From the NCBI RefSeq assembly GCF_031453675.1, contig NZ_JAVIZX010000001.1:4424001-4488000 (forward strand): 64,000 bases of DNA, in the 5' to 3' direction. Below are positions 39,147 to 47,682 of this stretch, in pieces (positions within the stretch are counted from its first letter, which is position 1; every line of letters starts with the position of its first letter). A model generated the notes under the pieces. That model was not told the DNA's origin, ran no database searches, and worked only from the letters and a program-made list of their open reading frames with translations. The position numbers were made by a program, and so were the translations under genes. The stretch is from Paracidovorax wautersii (GTDB lineage Bacteria; Pseudomonadota; Gammaproteobacteria; Burkholderiales; Burkholderiaceae_C).

Positions 39147-40158
39147 TGTTTTCCCCCCGCTCTCGCTGCCGGCCTCGCCCGCCTACATCGCGCTGGCCGG
39201 GCCCACCGCGTCGGGCAAGACCGCCGGCGCGCTGGCGCTGGCCGACGCCCTGGCGCCGCACCTGCCGGTGGAGATCGTCAGCGTCGACTCCGCCCTGGTC
39301 TACCGCGGCATGGACATCGGCACCGCCAAGCCCACGCCCCATGAGCTGGCGCGGGTGCCGCACCACCTGATCGACATCCGCGACCCGCTGCAGGCGTACA
39401 GCGCGGCCGAGTTCGTGCAGGATGCCGAGCGCCTGATCGCCGACATCCGTGCCCGCGGCGCGCTGCCTCTGCTGGTGGGCGGCACCATGCTGTACTTCAA
39501 GGCGCTGTTCGATGGCATCGACGACATGCCCGCCGCCGACCCCGCCGTCCGCGCCCGGCTGGACGCGCAGGCCGCCGCCATCGGCTGGCCGGCCATGCAC
39601 GCCGAACTGGCCCGCGTGGACCCGGCCACCGCCGCCCGCCTGGCGCCCGGCGACAGCCAGCGCATCCAGCGCGCGCTGGAGGTGTGGCACGTATCCGGCC
39701 AGCCGCTGTCGAGTTTTCACACTACTAAAAATATAGCTGGCAGCGCTTACCCAGAAAGCGCCGGAGCCCTTTTTTCTTTGGAACCGACCGACCGGGCCTG
39801 GCTGCACGACCGCATCGCCCGCCGGTTCGACGCCATGCTGCAGGACGGCTTCCTGGACGAAGTGCGCCGCCTGCGCGCCCGCGGCGACCTGCACCTGGAC
39901 CTGCCCTCCATGCGCTGCGTGGGCTACCGGCAGGCGTGGGAAGCGCTGGACTTCGAGGCCGCCACCGGCTCCTTCCCGGCCCGGGACCTGCGCGAGCGCG
40001 GCATCGCCGCCACGCGCCAGCTGGCCAAACGCCAGATCACCTGGCTGCGCAGCATGCCCCAGCGCCAGGCCATCGCCTGCGATGCACCGGACGCCACCGC
40101 GCAGCTGGTGCGCGCCGTCACGCAGCGCCTGCGCGGCGATGCAGCGGAGGCGCCATGA
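39133..40158 (+). CDS. miaA: tRNA dimethylallyltransferase
   Basis: A 341-aa enzyme adding the dimethylallyl group to A37 of tRNAs reading UNN codons. Motifs: P-loop [51 protein letters not shown] and the C-terminal [14 protein letters not shown] and [14 protein letters not shown]. Start GTG 39133 has GGAG 6 bases upstream and overlaps the MFS gene. At residues ~197-215 the reading frame runs through a repeat family 1 copy (peptide [18 protein letters not shown]) between SGQPLSSFH and [14 protein letters not shown]. Total length is near normal, so the repeat has replaced or filled a variable loop. Confidence 0.95.
   Translation: MSRADVFPPLSLPASPAYIALAGPTASGKTAGALALADALAPHLPVEIVSVDSALVYRGMDIGTAKPTPHELARVPHHLIDIRDPLQAYSAAEFVQDAERLIADIRARGALPLLVGGTMLYFKALFDGIDDMPAADPAVRARLDAQAAAIGWPAMHAELARVDPATAARLAPGDSQRIQRALEVWHVSGQPLSSFHTTKNIAGSAYPESAGALFSLEPTDRAWLHDRIARRFDAMLQDGFLDEVRRLRARGDLHLDLPSMRCVGYRQAWEALDFEAATGSFPARDLRERGIAATRQLAKRQITWLRSMPQRQAIACDAPDATAQLVRAVTQRLRGDAAEAP
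39721..39779 (+). repeat. Repeat family 1 copy inside miaA, in frame
   Basis: ACTAAAAATATAGCTGGCA, then GCGCTT (39743-39748), a 7-base loop, AAGCGC (39756-39761) and CGGAGCCCTTTTTTCTTTG: a complete, near-consensus copy, with local base composition unlike the flanking coding sequence. It is translated without interruption; the frame used reads the core as I-A-G-S-A. Confidence 0.88.
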
Positions 40159-40895
40159 CCGACGCCGCGCCCCACACGTCCGCGCCCGCCGCTGGCAACA
40201 GCGCCGGCAACAGCGCCGGCAACGATACCGACGACACTGTCCTGCAGGTGCAGGGCCTGACCAAGCGCTACGGCGACGCCACGCCCGTGTTCGCGCAGGT
40301 GGACCTGGCGGTGCGCCGTGGCGAGTTCGTCGCCATCGTCGGCGAGTCGGGCGTGGGCAAATCCACGCTGCTCAACTGCCTGGCCGGGCTGGACACCTGG
40401 AGCAGCGGCCGCGTGCTGCAGGGCGCCACGGACGTGGGCGCGCTCACGGACACCGAACGCGCGCTGTGGCGTCGCGCGCACGTGGGCTTCGTCTTCCAGG
40501 CCTTCCACGTGCTGCCGCACCTGGACGTGGCGCAGAACGTCGCCCTGCCGCTGATGCTGCTGGGCCGGAGCGAGCCCGAGCGCGTGGCCGGCATGCTGGA
40601 CGCCGTGGGCCTGCAAGGCCTGGGCGACCGGCTGCCCCAGCAGCTCAGCGGCGGCCAGCTGCAGCGCGTGGCCATCGCCCGCGCCCTGGTGCACCGCCCC
40701 GCCCTGCTGCTGGCCGACGAGCCCACCGGCAACCTCGACCCCGGCACCGCCGCCCGCGTGATGGATCTGCTTTTGGCGCAAACCCGCGAGCACGGCGCGG
40801 CGCTGATCCTGGTCACCCACTCGGACGCCGCCGCCGCGCGGGCCGACCGCGTGCTGCGCCTGCGCAGCGACGGCATCGCCGGCAGCGCAGCCTGA
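40155..40895 (+). CDS. ABC transporter ATP-binding protein (LolD/MacB type)
   Basis: A 246-aa ATPase of the type that pairs with FtsX-like permeases. Walker [17 protein letters not shown] (about residue 66), [22 protein letters not shown], signature [19 protein letters not shown], Walker [13 protein letters not shown] and H-loop [18 protein letters not shown]. The first ~25 residues include a small [11 protein letters not shown] repeat. Its ATG overlaps the miaA stop (ATGA). The probable partner is the FtsX-like permease at 43241, although three genes lie between; that pairing is inference. Confidence 0.92.
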   Translation: MTDAAPHTSAPAAGNSAGNSAGNDTDDTVLQVQGLTKRYGDATPVFAQVDLAVRRGEFVAIVGESGVGKSTLLNCLAGLDTWSSGRVLQGATDVGALTDTERALWRRAHVGFVFQAFHVLPHLDVAQNVALPLMLLGRSEPERVAGMLDAVGLQGLGDRLPQQLSGGQLQRVAIARALVHRPALLLADEPTGNLDPGTAARVMDLLLAQTREHGAALILVTHSDAAAARADRVLRLRSDGIAGSAA

Positions 40896-41040
40896 TCGGA
40901 CCAGTTCCGCCGGGCCGGCAGCCCGGGTGACCGCCTCGGCCCACCGCCGCTGTGGAAGCGGCACCACAGCCGGATGATTTAGTGGCGCTATCGAGGGCGG
41001 CTTTTCTATACTGGATTCCCCACCGCCCACCGATCCGGCC

Positions 41041-42018
41041 ATGCCCACCAGCGCCCCCCAGGACTACAGCGACCTGCTGCTGCGCCTGTACGGGCTGTCC
41101 CACGAGCAGACGATCGAGGGCTTTCAGGACGATGCGCTGCGGCTGCTGCAGTCCATCGTGCCGTTCGATGCGTCCATGTGGGGCACGGCACGCACCTCGC
41201 CGGCAGGCATCGACGTCCACACGCTGCACCTGTTCCGGAAATCGCCAGACATGATGGCCGAGTACGAGGCCGTGAAGCACCAGGACTCTGCCGCGGCCAG
41301 CCTGATGAACCGCAAGCGCGGTACGGTGGCGGTCCACGGGCCGACATGGCACGGCCGGCGCGAAGAGCGGGACATCGGCCAGTTTCTGTCGCGGTGGAAG
41401 CAGAACAACAACATCCTCACGGCGGACAACGATGTGGAGCGCCGCTTCGTGCACTGGATCTCGCTCTTCCGCGCCGACCCCGACCAGCAATGCCAGCAGC
41501 ACGAACTGCAGCTGGTGCACCAGCTGGCGCCCCACCTCATGCAGGGCCTGGCCATCAACCGCCGCGTCCACCTGCAGCAGCGGCATCCCCAGAGCAGCGT
41601 GCCCTGCGGCACCGCCATCGCCGATCTGCGCGGCGTGATCTACCACGCCGATGCCGCCTTCCGCGAGATGCTGCGCACCGAATGGCCGGGCTGGAGCGGC
41701 CACACCCTGCCCGACCCCGCCCTCACGGACTTTCTGCAGGGCCAGGCACGCCATCTGGGCGGCACCGCGGTAATGAGCCACCATGCCGAGCACGGGCTGC
41801 TCTTCCTCAAGAGCCGTCGCCGCTGCCCGGCGGATGACCTCACGCCCAGCGAGTTCCGCGTGGCCCAGCTCACGGCCAAGGGCAACACGCACAAGCAGGT
41901 GGCGGCGCTGCTGCAGCGCTCGCCGGCCACGGTGCGCAACCAGCTGCAGTCGGCCTACGACAAGCTGGGCGTGGGCCACGTGGCGCAGCTGGTCGAGGCG
42001 CTGCGCGCGGCGGAGTAG
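41041..42018 (+). CDS. LuxR-type HTH transcriptional regulator
   Basis: A 325-aa protein. The C-terminal ~65 residues form a LuxR/FixJ helix-turn-helix: LTPSEFRVAQLTAKGNTHKQVAALLQRSPATVRNQLQSAYDKLGVGHVAQLVE. The N-terminal ~250 residues have no receiver (no phospho-Asp pattern) and look like a diverged sensory domain. It has FDASMWGTARTS and a middle segment with many Gln/His residues. A TATACT -10-like box lies at 41007-41012. It is convergent with map. Target and signal are unknown. Confidence 0.85.
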   Translation: MPTSAPQDYSDLLLRLYGLSHEQTIEGFQDDALRLLQSIVPFDASMWGTARTSPAGIDVHTLHLFRKSPDMMAEYEAVKHQDSAAASLMNRKRGTVAVHGPTWHGRREERDIGQFLSRWKQNNNILTADNDVERRFVHWISLFRADPDQQCQQHELQLVHQLAPHLMQGLAINRRVHLQQRHPQSSVPCGTAIADLRGVIYHADAAFREMLRTEWPGWSGHTLPDPALTDFLQGQARHLGGTAVMSHHAEHGLLFLKSRRRCPADDLTPSEFRVAQLTAKGNTHKQVAALLQRSPATVRNQLQSAYDKLGVGHVAQLVEALRAAE

Positions 42019-42071
42019 CCGCCTCCCCCGCCTGCGGCCCGGCACCGCGGCCACAGTGCGCAACCGGACAT

Positions 42072-42866
42072 TCAGGCGATGGCGGGGTAGTCTCCGCAGC
42101 CTTCCGGCCAGGGCGTCAGCACCTCGAAGCCCGTGGCCGTGACGGCCACCATGTGCTCCCACTGGGCGGACAGCGAACGGTCACGCGTCACCACCGTCCA
42201 GCCGTCGGCCAGTTCCTTCGTCTCGGCCTTGCCCGCGTTGATCATGGGCTCGATGGTGAAGACCATGCCCTCTTCCAGTCGCAGCCCGGTGCCGGGCCGG
42301 CCCCAGTGCAGCACCTGCGGATCGTCGTGGTAGATCTGGCCGATACCGTGGCCGCAGTATTCGCGCACCACGCTGAAACGCTCGCGGTGCGCCACGGTCT
42401 GGATGGCGTGGCCCACGTCGCCCAGCGTGGCGCCCGGCTTCACCGCGCGGATGCCGGCGCGCATGGCCTCGTAGGTGGTGCGCACCAGCCGGCGCGCCAG
42501 CGGGCCGGGCTCGCCCACGAAGTACATGCGGCTCGTGTCTCCGTACCAGCCGTCCTTGAGCACGGCCACGTCGATGTTGATGATGTCGCCGTTCTTCAGC
42601 ACCTCGTCCGGCCGGGGAATACCGTGGCAGACCACGTGGTTGACCGAGGTGCACAGCGTCTTGGTGTAGCCGCTGTAGCCCACGTTGGCGGCAATGGCGC
42701 CCTGCACCTGCACGATGTAGTCGTGGCAGAGCTGGTCGAGCCGCTCCGTGGTCACGCCCGGCTGCACGTGCGGCGCGATCATGCGCAGCACATCGGCCGC
42801 CAGGGCCCCCGCGGCGCGCGCCATGGCGATCTCGGCCGGCGTCTTGATGAGGTCGGGGCGGGCCAT
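42072..42866 (-). CDS. map: Methionine aminopeptidase, type I
   Basis: A 264-aa metalloenzyme that removes the initiator Met. Metal ligands are visible: the two Asp in NIDVAVLKDGWYGDTSRMYFVG, His in EYCGHGIGQIYHDDPQ, Glu in VFTIEPMINAG and Glu in SAQWEHMVAVT; the substrate-site His is in VNHVVCHGIPRPDE. The start overlaps the stop of the ParD-like gene by one base (TGATG), so translation is probably coupled. Another, genuinely housekeeping map may lie elsewhere in the genome; this cannot be told here. Confidence 0.96.
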   Translation of the reverse strand: MARPDLIKTPAEIAMARAAGALAADVLRMIAPHVQPGVTTERLDQLCHDYIVQVQGAIAANVGYSGYTKTLCTSVNHVVCHGIPRPDEVLKNGDIINIDVAVLKDGWYGDTSRMYFVGEPGPLARRLVRTTYEAMRAGIRAVKPGATLGDVGHAIQTVAHRERFSVVREYCGHGIGQIYHDDPQVLHWGRPGTGLRLEEGMVFTIEPMINAGKAETKELADGWTVVTRDRSLSAQWEHMVAVTATGFEVLTPWPEGCGDYPAIA

Positions 42867-43129
42867 CAGGCGGCCGCCTTGCGCGCGGCACGCACGGCTG
42901 GCGCCTGCGCCAGGCTGCGTTCACCGGCCGCCAGCACGCCCGCCACGCCGGCCTGCGCATCGCGCAGCAGCAGCTGGCAGATGTCCGCGTAGGCAAGCGT
43001 GGGGTACAGCTCGGACAGCATGCCGATGCGCATCCAGTGCTCGGCCTGGGCGTTGATAGAGCGGCTGAGCGCATCGCTGGCGGTGCGCAGGTTGTCGTGC
43101 ATGGTGTCGGAGATCTTGACGAGGCCCAT
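42866..43129 (-). CDS. ParD-like family protein (antitoxin-like)
   Basis: An 87-aa protein whose N-terminal MGLVKISDTMHDNLRTASDALSRSINAQAEHWMRIGMLSELYP is a ribbon-helix-helix type DNA-binding region, as in ParD-like antitoxins. The C-terminus is Ala/Arg rich. No ParE-type toxin accompanies it; instead it is translationally coupled to map. An AT-rich near-palindrome lies just upstream and is a natural autoregulatory site. ATG 43129 is preceded by AAAGGATTG. A role in controlling map expression is inference. Confidence 0.82.
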   Translation of the reverse strand: MGLVKISDTMHDNLRTASDALSRSINAQAEHWMRIGMLSELYPTLAYADICQLLLRDAQAGVAGVLAAGERSLAQAPAVRAARKAAA

Positions 43130-43146
43130 GGTCAATCCTTTGGATT

Positions 43147-43172
43147 TATACGATTCATATATGTTTCGTATA
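43147..43172. promoter_or_regulatory. 26-bp AT-rich near-palindrome, candidate ParD-like operator
   Basis: TATACGA (43147-43153) and TCGTATA (43166-43172) flank TT-CATATATG-TT; 22 of 26 positions are self-complementary. It stands out sharply from the GC-rich surroundings and lies 18-43 bases upstream of the ParD-like start, overlapping a plausible minus-strand promoter (TTGGGT ... TATGAA). Ribbon-helix-helix antitoxins commonly bind such sites; binding here is inference. Confidence 0.65.
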
Positions 43173-43240
43173 TTAACCCAACGGCGTTGTCCCTGTCCGG
43201 CACGGGCCGGCACTGTGGGCAGCGCCCGCACAATGGGCGC

Positions 43241-45862
43241 ATGCTCGCCTTGCTCCGCACCTTCTCCTGGCAGGAACTGCGCCACCATCCCTGGCGCAGC
43301 CTGGCCGCCGTCGTTGCCGTCACGCTCGGCGTGGCGCTGGGCTTTGCGGTGCACGTGATCAATGCCTCTGCGCTGGACGAGTTCTCGCAGGCGGTGCGCT
43401 CGGTCAACGGCCAACCCGATCTGGAACTGCGCGCCACACAGGGCGCGCTGCCCGAGTCGCTCTACGGCACGGTGGCCGCGCACCCGCAAGTCGCGCTCGC
43501 CAGCCCCTGGCTGGAGCTGACGGTGCAGGCGCGCGGGCCCGGCGGCGCCGCGGGTGCTCCGGTGGCCCTGCGCGTGGTGGGCGTGGATGCGCTGGTCGTG
43601 CCCGCCGTCGCCCCGGCCCTGATGCCCCGCCCCGCAGCCGATGCGCCGCGCCTGGCCATGCTGGCGCCGGCCACCGTCTTCCTCAATGCCGCCGCACAGC
43701 AGGCGCTGGGCCTGGCCGGCACAGACGCAGACACAGGCACGGACGGCGCCGCGCGATCGCTCACGCTGCAGGCCGGCCTGCAGACCCACACCGTGCAGGT
43801 CGCCGGCACCGTGGCCGCCGGTGGCGCGCCGCTTGCGGTGATGGACATCGGCGCCGCGCAAGACCTGTTCGCGCGCGGCGGCCAGCTCACCCGCATCGAC
43901 CTGCAATTGCGCCCCGGCGCGCAGCGGGCCGAGGTGGAGCGCAGCCTGCAGGCCCTGCCCGGCTGGCCGGCCGGGGTGGTCGTGGCCGAGCCGGGCGACG
44001 CTGCGCAGCGCGTCAGCAACCTCTCGCGCGCCTACCGCGTCAACCTCACCGTGCTGGCGCTGGTGGCGCTGTTCACGGGCGCGTTCCTCGTCTTCTCGGT
44101 GCTGGCGCTCAGCGTGGCGCAGCGCGCCCCACAGTTCGCGCTGCTGGCCGTGCTGGGCGCCACGCCGCGCCAGCGCCTGGGGCTGGTGCTGGCCGAATCC
44201 GCCGCACTGGGCCTGCTCGGCAGCCTGTGTGGACTGGCGCTGGGCACGGGCCTGGCCGCGCTGGCGCTGCAGGTGCTGGGCGGCGACCTGGGCGGCGGCT
44301 ACTTTGCCGGCGTGCAGCCCGCGCTGCAGTGGAGCCCCGTGGCCGCCGCCGTGTATGGCGCGCTGGGCGTGGCCGCCGCGCTGGTGGGCGGCTGGTGGCC
44401 CGCACGGCAGGCACAGCAGCTGCCGCCCGCGCAAACCCTCAAGGGCCTGGGCGCGCAGGACGGCCCAGCGCGCAGCGGGTGGGTGGGTCTGCTTTTGATA
44501 GCAGGCAGCGCTTTGCTGGCAAGCGCTCCACCCGTTTTTGGCATTCCTCTGGCCGCGTACGCCGCCGTGGGCCTGCTGCTGGTGGGCGGCATCGCCCTGC
44601 TGCCCTGGGCCGTGCAGGCGCTGCTGCACACCCTGCAGCCGCTGGTGCGCGGGCGCGTGCTGCCCCTGCTGGCGCTGGAGCGTGCGCGCCGCATGCGCGG
44701 CACCGCCGCCGTCGCGGTGGGCGGCGTAGTCGCGTCGCTCAGCCTCGCCGTCGCGCTCACGGTGATGGTGTCGAGCTTTCGCGGCTCGGTCATCGAATGG
44801 CTGGACGCCGTGCTGCCCGCGCCGCTGTACGTGCGCATGGCCGGCACCGGCGCGGCGGACGACGCGGCGGCCTTCCCGGGCGGCTTTGCCGAATCGGTGG
44901 CGCGCCTGCCCGGCGTGGACCGCGTGCAGCCCCTGCGCGTGAGCAGCCTGATGCTCGACCCCGGCCGCCCCGCCGTCGCCCTGCTGGCCCGGCCGCTGGG
45001 CGCAGACCCGGCCCAGGCATTGCCGCTGGTGGGCGCCGCCCTGCCCGTGCCCCCCGGCCGCGTGGGCGTGTACGTGAGCGAGGCCATCGTGCAGCTCTAC
45101 GGCGTGCAGCCCGGCGCCGACTGGCCCGCGCTTTCACATTCTTTTCGGCCGCTAGCCCAGGCAGATCAAGCGCAACCAGCTACATTCTTCATAGCAGGCG
45201 TGTGGCGCGACTATGTGCGCCAGTTCGGCGCCGTCGCCATGGACAGCACCGCCTTCGTGCGCCTGACGGGCGACGCGCGTACCAGCGACCTGGCGCTGTG
45301 GCCCACGCCCGGCGCCGACGAAGCCGCACTGCGCGATGCGGTCACGGCCCTGGCGCAAGCCACAGCGGGCGCGGCTGCCGCCACCAGCGCCGCGCCGCTG
45401 GAATTCACCTCCGCCGCCGGTATCCGCGAACGCTCGCTCGGCATCTTCGACCGCAGCTTCGCCGTCACCTACTGGCTGCAGGCCGTGGCCATCGGCATAG
45501 GTCTGTTCGGCATCGCCGCCAGCTTCAGCGCCCAGGTGCTGGCGCGCCGCAAGGAGTTCGGACTGCTCGCCCACCTGGGCCTCACCCAACGCCAGGTGCT
45601 GGCCGTGGTCGCCGGCGAAGGCGCCGCCTGGACCGCCATCGGCGCCGTGGCCGGCACCCTGCTGGGCCTGGCCGTTTCGGTGGTGCTGGTGCACGTGGTG
45701 AACCCGCAGAGCTTTCACTGGACGATGGAATTGCGGGTGCCGGGGGAGAGGTTGTTGGCGCTGGGGGTGGCGGTGGTGGCCGCGGGGACGGTCACTGCGT
45801 GGCTGGCGGGACGGGCGGCTGCAGGGAGGGATGCGGTGATGGCGGTGAAGGAGGATTGGTAG
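43241..45862 (+). CDS. FtsX-like ABC transporter permease (large, two-module)
   Basis: An 873-aa membrane protein with one N-terminal helix (about residues 20-40), a periplasmic domain, then helix groups at ~270-400, ~425-470 and ~750-865. The two FtsX modules are recognised by ALSVAQRAPQFALLAVLGATPRQRLGLVLAE and ASFSAQVLARRKEFGLLAHLGLTQRQVLAVVAGE. Permeases of this build act with a LolD/MacB-type ATPase on lipoproteins or envelope lipids. Two repeat family 1 copies lie in frame, at 44488-44541 and 45134-45195. A strong 7-bp hairpin directly follows the stop. Confidence 0.9.
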   Translation: MLALLRTFSWQELRHHPWRSLAAVVAVTLGVALGFAVHVINASALDEFSQAVRSVNGQPDLELRATQGALPESLYGTVAAHPQVALASPWLELTVQARGPGGAAGAPVALRVVGVDALVVPAVAPALMPRPAADAPRLAMLAPATVFLNAAAQQALGLAGTDADTGTDGAARSLTLQAGLQTHTVQVAGTVAAGGAPLAVMDIGAAQDLFARGGQLTRIDLQLRPGAQRAEVERSLQALPGWPAGVVVAEPGDAAQRVSNLSRAYRVNLTVLALVALFTGAFLVFSVLALSVAQRAPQFALLAVLGATPRQRLGLVLAESAALGLLGSLCGLALGTGLAALALQVLGGDLGGGYFAGVQPALQWSPVAAAVYGALGVAAALVGGWWPARQAQQLPPAQTLKGLGAQDGPARSGWVGLLLIAGSALLASAPPVFGIPLAAYAAVGLLLVGGIALLPWAVQALLHTLQPLVRGRVLPLLALERARRMRGTAAVAVGGVVASLSLAVALTVMVSSFRGSVIEWLDAVLPAPLYVRMAGTGAADDAAAFPGGFAESVARLPGVDRVQPLRVSSLMLDPGRPAVALLARPLGADPAQALPLVGAALPVPPGRVGVYVSEAIVQLYGVQPGADWPALSHSFRPLAQADQAQPATFFIAGVWRDYVRQFGAVAMDSTAFVRLTGDARTSDLALWPTPGADEAALRDAVTALAQATAGAAAATSAAPLEFTSAAGIRERSLGIFDRSFAVTYWLQAVAIGIGLFGIAASFSAQVLARRKEFGLLAHLGLTQRQVLAVVAGEGAAWTAIGAVAGTLLGLAVSVVLVHVVNPQSFHWTMELRVPGERLLALGVAVVAAGTVTAWLAGRAAAGRDAVMAVKEDW
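44488..44541 (+). repeat. Repeat family 1 copy inside the permease gene, in frame
   Basis: GCTTTTGATAGCAGGC, then AGCGCTT (44507-44513), 7-base loop, AAGCGCT (44521-44527) and CCACCCGTTTTTGGC. It is translated as LLIAGSALLASAPPVFG inside a hydrophobic segment, using the same reading frame (I-A-G-S-A) as the copy in miaA. Confidence 0.82.
45134..45195 (-). repeat. Repeat family 1 copy inside the permease gene, reverse orientation
   Basis: On the minus strand: GAAGAATGTAGCTGGTTGCGCTTGAT, diverged right arm, GGCTAGCGGCCGAAAAGAATG. The left half and T/A-rich tail match family 1. On the coding strand it gives HSFRPLAQADQAQPATFF, a soluble loop just before VWRDYVRQFG, without frame disruption. Confidence 0.65.
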
Positions 45863-45880
45863 AGGTTGTCGCCACAACCT
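45863..45880 (+). terminator. Hairpin directly after the permease stop
   Basis: AGGTTGT (45863-45869) and ACAACCT (45874-45880) form a perfect 7-bp stem with a 4-base loop. No T-tract follows. It marks the end of the high-GC permease gene and the start of the low-GC segment. Confidence 0.45.
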
Positions 45881-45972
45881 TCTGACCATTTCTTACCGAC
45901 ACTTCGAGCGCCCCGTAACAGCGGTACGCAAGACATTCTGAGCGCTAAACACGCCTGATATGGAGGGCTACA

Positions 45973-47301
45973 GTGAAAAAGCCGAGAGTGATACAAGAAG
46001 CAATCGATTGTCTTTTTTCCGAACTCCTGTCTCAGGAAAGGCTGCTATCGCTGGCCCTGGTCAATGCTGCTGAGCGGCAAAAAGTCCAACTCTCGGAATC
46101 CGAAGTCAAACACTTGACGGGCGCAATTCTTAATGCAAAAGGAGACGAACTCACTATCGACTTGGATCCTTCATGTGGGTTGGGTCAGACCACGAAAGAC
46201 GCGGAAGAGACGTTGCAAGCGATCATTGATGGACTCGCGGAAGCAATGGCAGATGTCTCAGACGAGGTAATCAAAACCGCTTCGGAAGCTATTCCTGATG
46301 CGTTAGCAGAAGTTGCCAAGCTTGTGGGCGATCACCTATCCAAACAAGCGTTTGAGCATGCACTCCAGCTGAGAGATTCGCATTCACGTCGTGCCGACGC
46401 AGTTCAATGCTTATGGGGTCCAGTGATTGATCAGTTGGACTTTATTAGACACATTGTGCTGGAGTGGAATTACTCAGCCGTGGACCTCCGCAAAGGGGCC
46501 TATAGCAACCGGCATATCTCATTCGCTTTGAACAGGCTTGTTGCAAGAGCATATGAAATCATCGGCGAAATCATTGCACTGACACGCGCTGGTTACGCAG
46601 ACGGCGCTCTAGCGAGGTGGCGATCACTTCACGAAGTCTGTGTCGTCGCAATATTCATCGCCAAACAATCCGACAGGTGCGCAGAGATGTATCTGGCGCA
46701 CCACTGCATTGAAGAACTCCGGCTTTTGAACGTAAACAAAACAAGCGGAACATCAAGCGTCGGGCACATTCATCGAGACCGTCATATACGTAATTTGCGC
46801 ATACACAAAGCCGCAATGATCAGCAGATTCGGAAGCGCCTTTGGCACCGACTACGGGTGGGCTTCCGTAGAGCTCGGCCGAAATAAAACAACATTCCGGG
46901 ATCTGGAGAACCACGTCGGACTTGAGACTTTGCGGCGAGGATATCAACAGGCAAATAGCATTGTCCATGGTGGTGCCCTCGCCACGCTCACACGGATTAG
47001 CCTCGGGGCCAATAAAGTCGGTGGCACTGCAGTACCTCCTGCGTATGGGTGCGAAGTCGCCATAAGTTACGCAACAGCATCTCTATCAATGATGATCGCC
47101 GAGTTGTGCGATGGAATAGAAAGTGCAGATTTGTTAACTATGAGCTTGGTCATTCACAACTCTGGACGCAAGCTTCGTGAAGAGATTAACCAATCGCAAA
47201 AGCAGATCACCGGCGATTCTCCACGAGCCCGGTTACTACTACGCAAAGCCATTCAGCGTGACTCTCGTACTAAAGCTAGGCCAGTCTTCCGAAAATCGTG
47301 A
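45973..47301 (+). CDS. Low-GC accessory gene, DUF5677-like hypothetical
   Basis: A 442-aa mostly helical protein with no signal peptide. The N-terminal ~140 residues look like a coiled, acidic helical region. The C-terminal part has ARAYEIIGEIIALTRAGYADGALARWRSLHEVCVVAIFIA, which resembles the W-R-x-L-H-E core of DUF5677 proteins, and a later QQANSIVHGG. Function is unknown. GTG 45973 has GGAGG 6 bases upstream. Codon use and base composition are much more AT-rich than all neighbours, with frequent AAA, GAA, TTG and ATA, so recent horizontal acquisition is likely. The family assignment is from memory of the pattern and is moderate. Confidence 0.7.
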   Translation: MKKPRVIQEAIDCLFSELLSQERLLSLALVNAAERQKVQLSESEVKHLTGAILNAKGDELTIDLDPSCGLGQTTKDAEETLQAIIDGLAEAMADVSDEVIKTASEAIPDALAEVAKLVGDHLSKQAFEHALQLRDSHSRRADAVQCLWGPVIDQLDFIRHIVLEWNYSAVDLRKGAYSNRHISFALNRLVARAYEIIGEIIALTRAGYADGALARWRSLHEVCVVAIFIAKQSDRCAEMYLAHHCIEELRLLNVNKTSGTSSVGHIHRDRHIRNLRIHKAAMISRFGSAFGTDYGWASVELGRNKTTFRDLENHVGLETLRRGYQQANSIVHGGALATLTRISLGANKVGGTAVPPAYGCEVAISYATASLSMMIAELCDGIESADLLTMSLVIHNSGRKLREEINQSQKQITGDSPRARLLLRKAIQRDSRTKARPVFRKS

Positions 47302-47350
47302 TTAATACAGCCCGCTTAGCCCCAGGTGTTTACATATCAGTAAATTTGAA

Positions 47351-47680
47351 ATGACCAGTTCCAGTAACTCTTGGCTCCCTAAACAATCGCCCGCCTCGAA
47401 GCCGACTAACACCGCAGCGCCGATACGCACTGGTACCCCTGCCCTTGCCGGGCTACGCGCCAGTCGGCATCGTCCTATGTCTGAAGGAGGAATCCACGCA
47501 CCCCACGGGCAGCCTCAAGCACCGGGCTAGCGCGGTCGCTGTTCCTCTTTGCGCTGTGCCGTGCTCGGCTGCTGAGGGCTCGACCATCGTGGAGTCGCCC
47601 CGCAGCTCCACGGCAATGAGCGAGGCCTACTTTGCAGGCTTGCTGGGCCTGCCCTTCGTGGCCGTGATGCCGCGCAGCAC
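47351..47680 (+). pseudogene. Decayed 5' fragment of a paralogue of the PLP enzyme at 49577
   Basis: From ATG 47351 to about 47680 the DNA follows the first ~330 bases of the gene at 49577. Matching stretches include TGGCTCC, ATCGCCC, TCGAAGC, CGCAGCGCCGA, LPGYAPVGI (for LPGYAAAGI), [20 protein letters not shown] and [17 protein letters not shown]. It contains several small indels and a stop (EAD followed by TAA), so the frame changes more than once. It ends abruptly at the 3' end of the MocR gene; the remaining two thirds of the enzyme are missing. It cannot be functional. Confidence 0.85.
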
Positions 47681-47682
47681 GC

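Noticed and set aside
40190-40225. Three short tandem repeats at the start of the LolD-type ATPase gene
   Set aside because: They encode [11 protein letters not shown] in a disordered N-terminus; a simple coding microrepeat, not a regulatory or CRISPR repeat.
40910-40926. CCGGGC/GCCCGG hairpin after the LolD-type ATPase gene
   Set aside because: Short GC-only stem without T-tract; too weak to annotate as a terminator.
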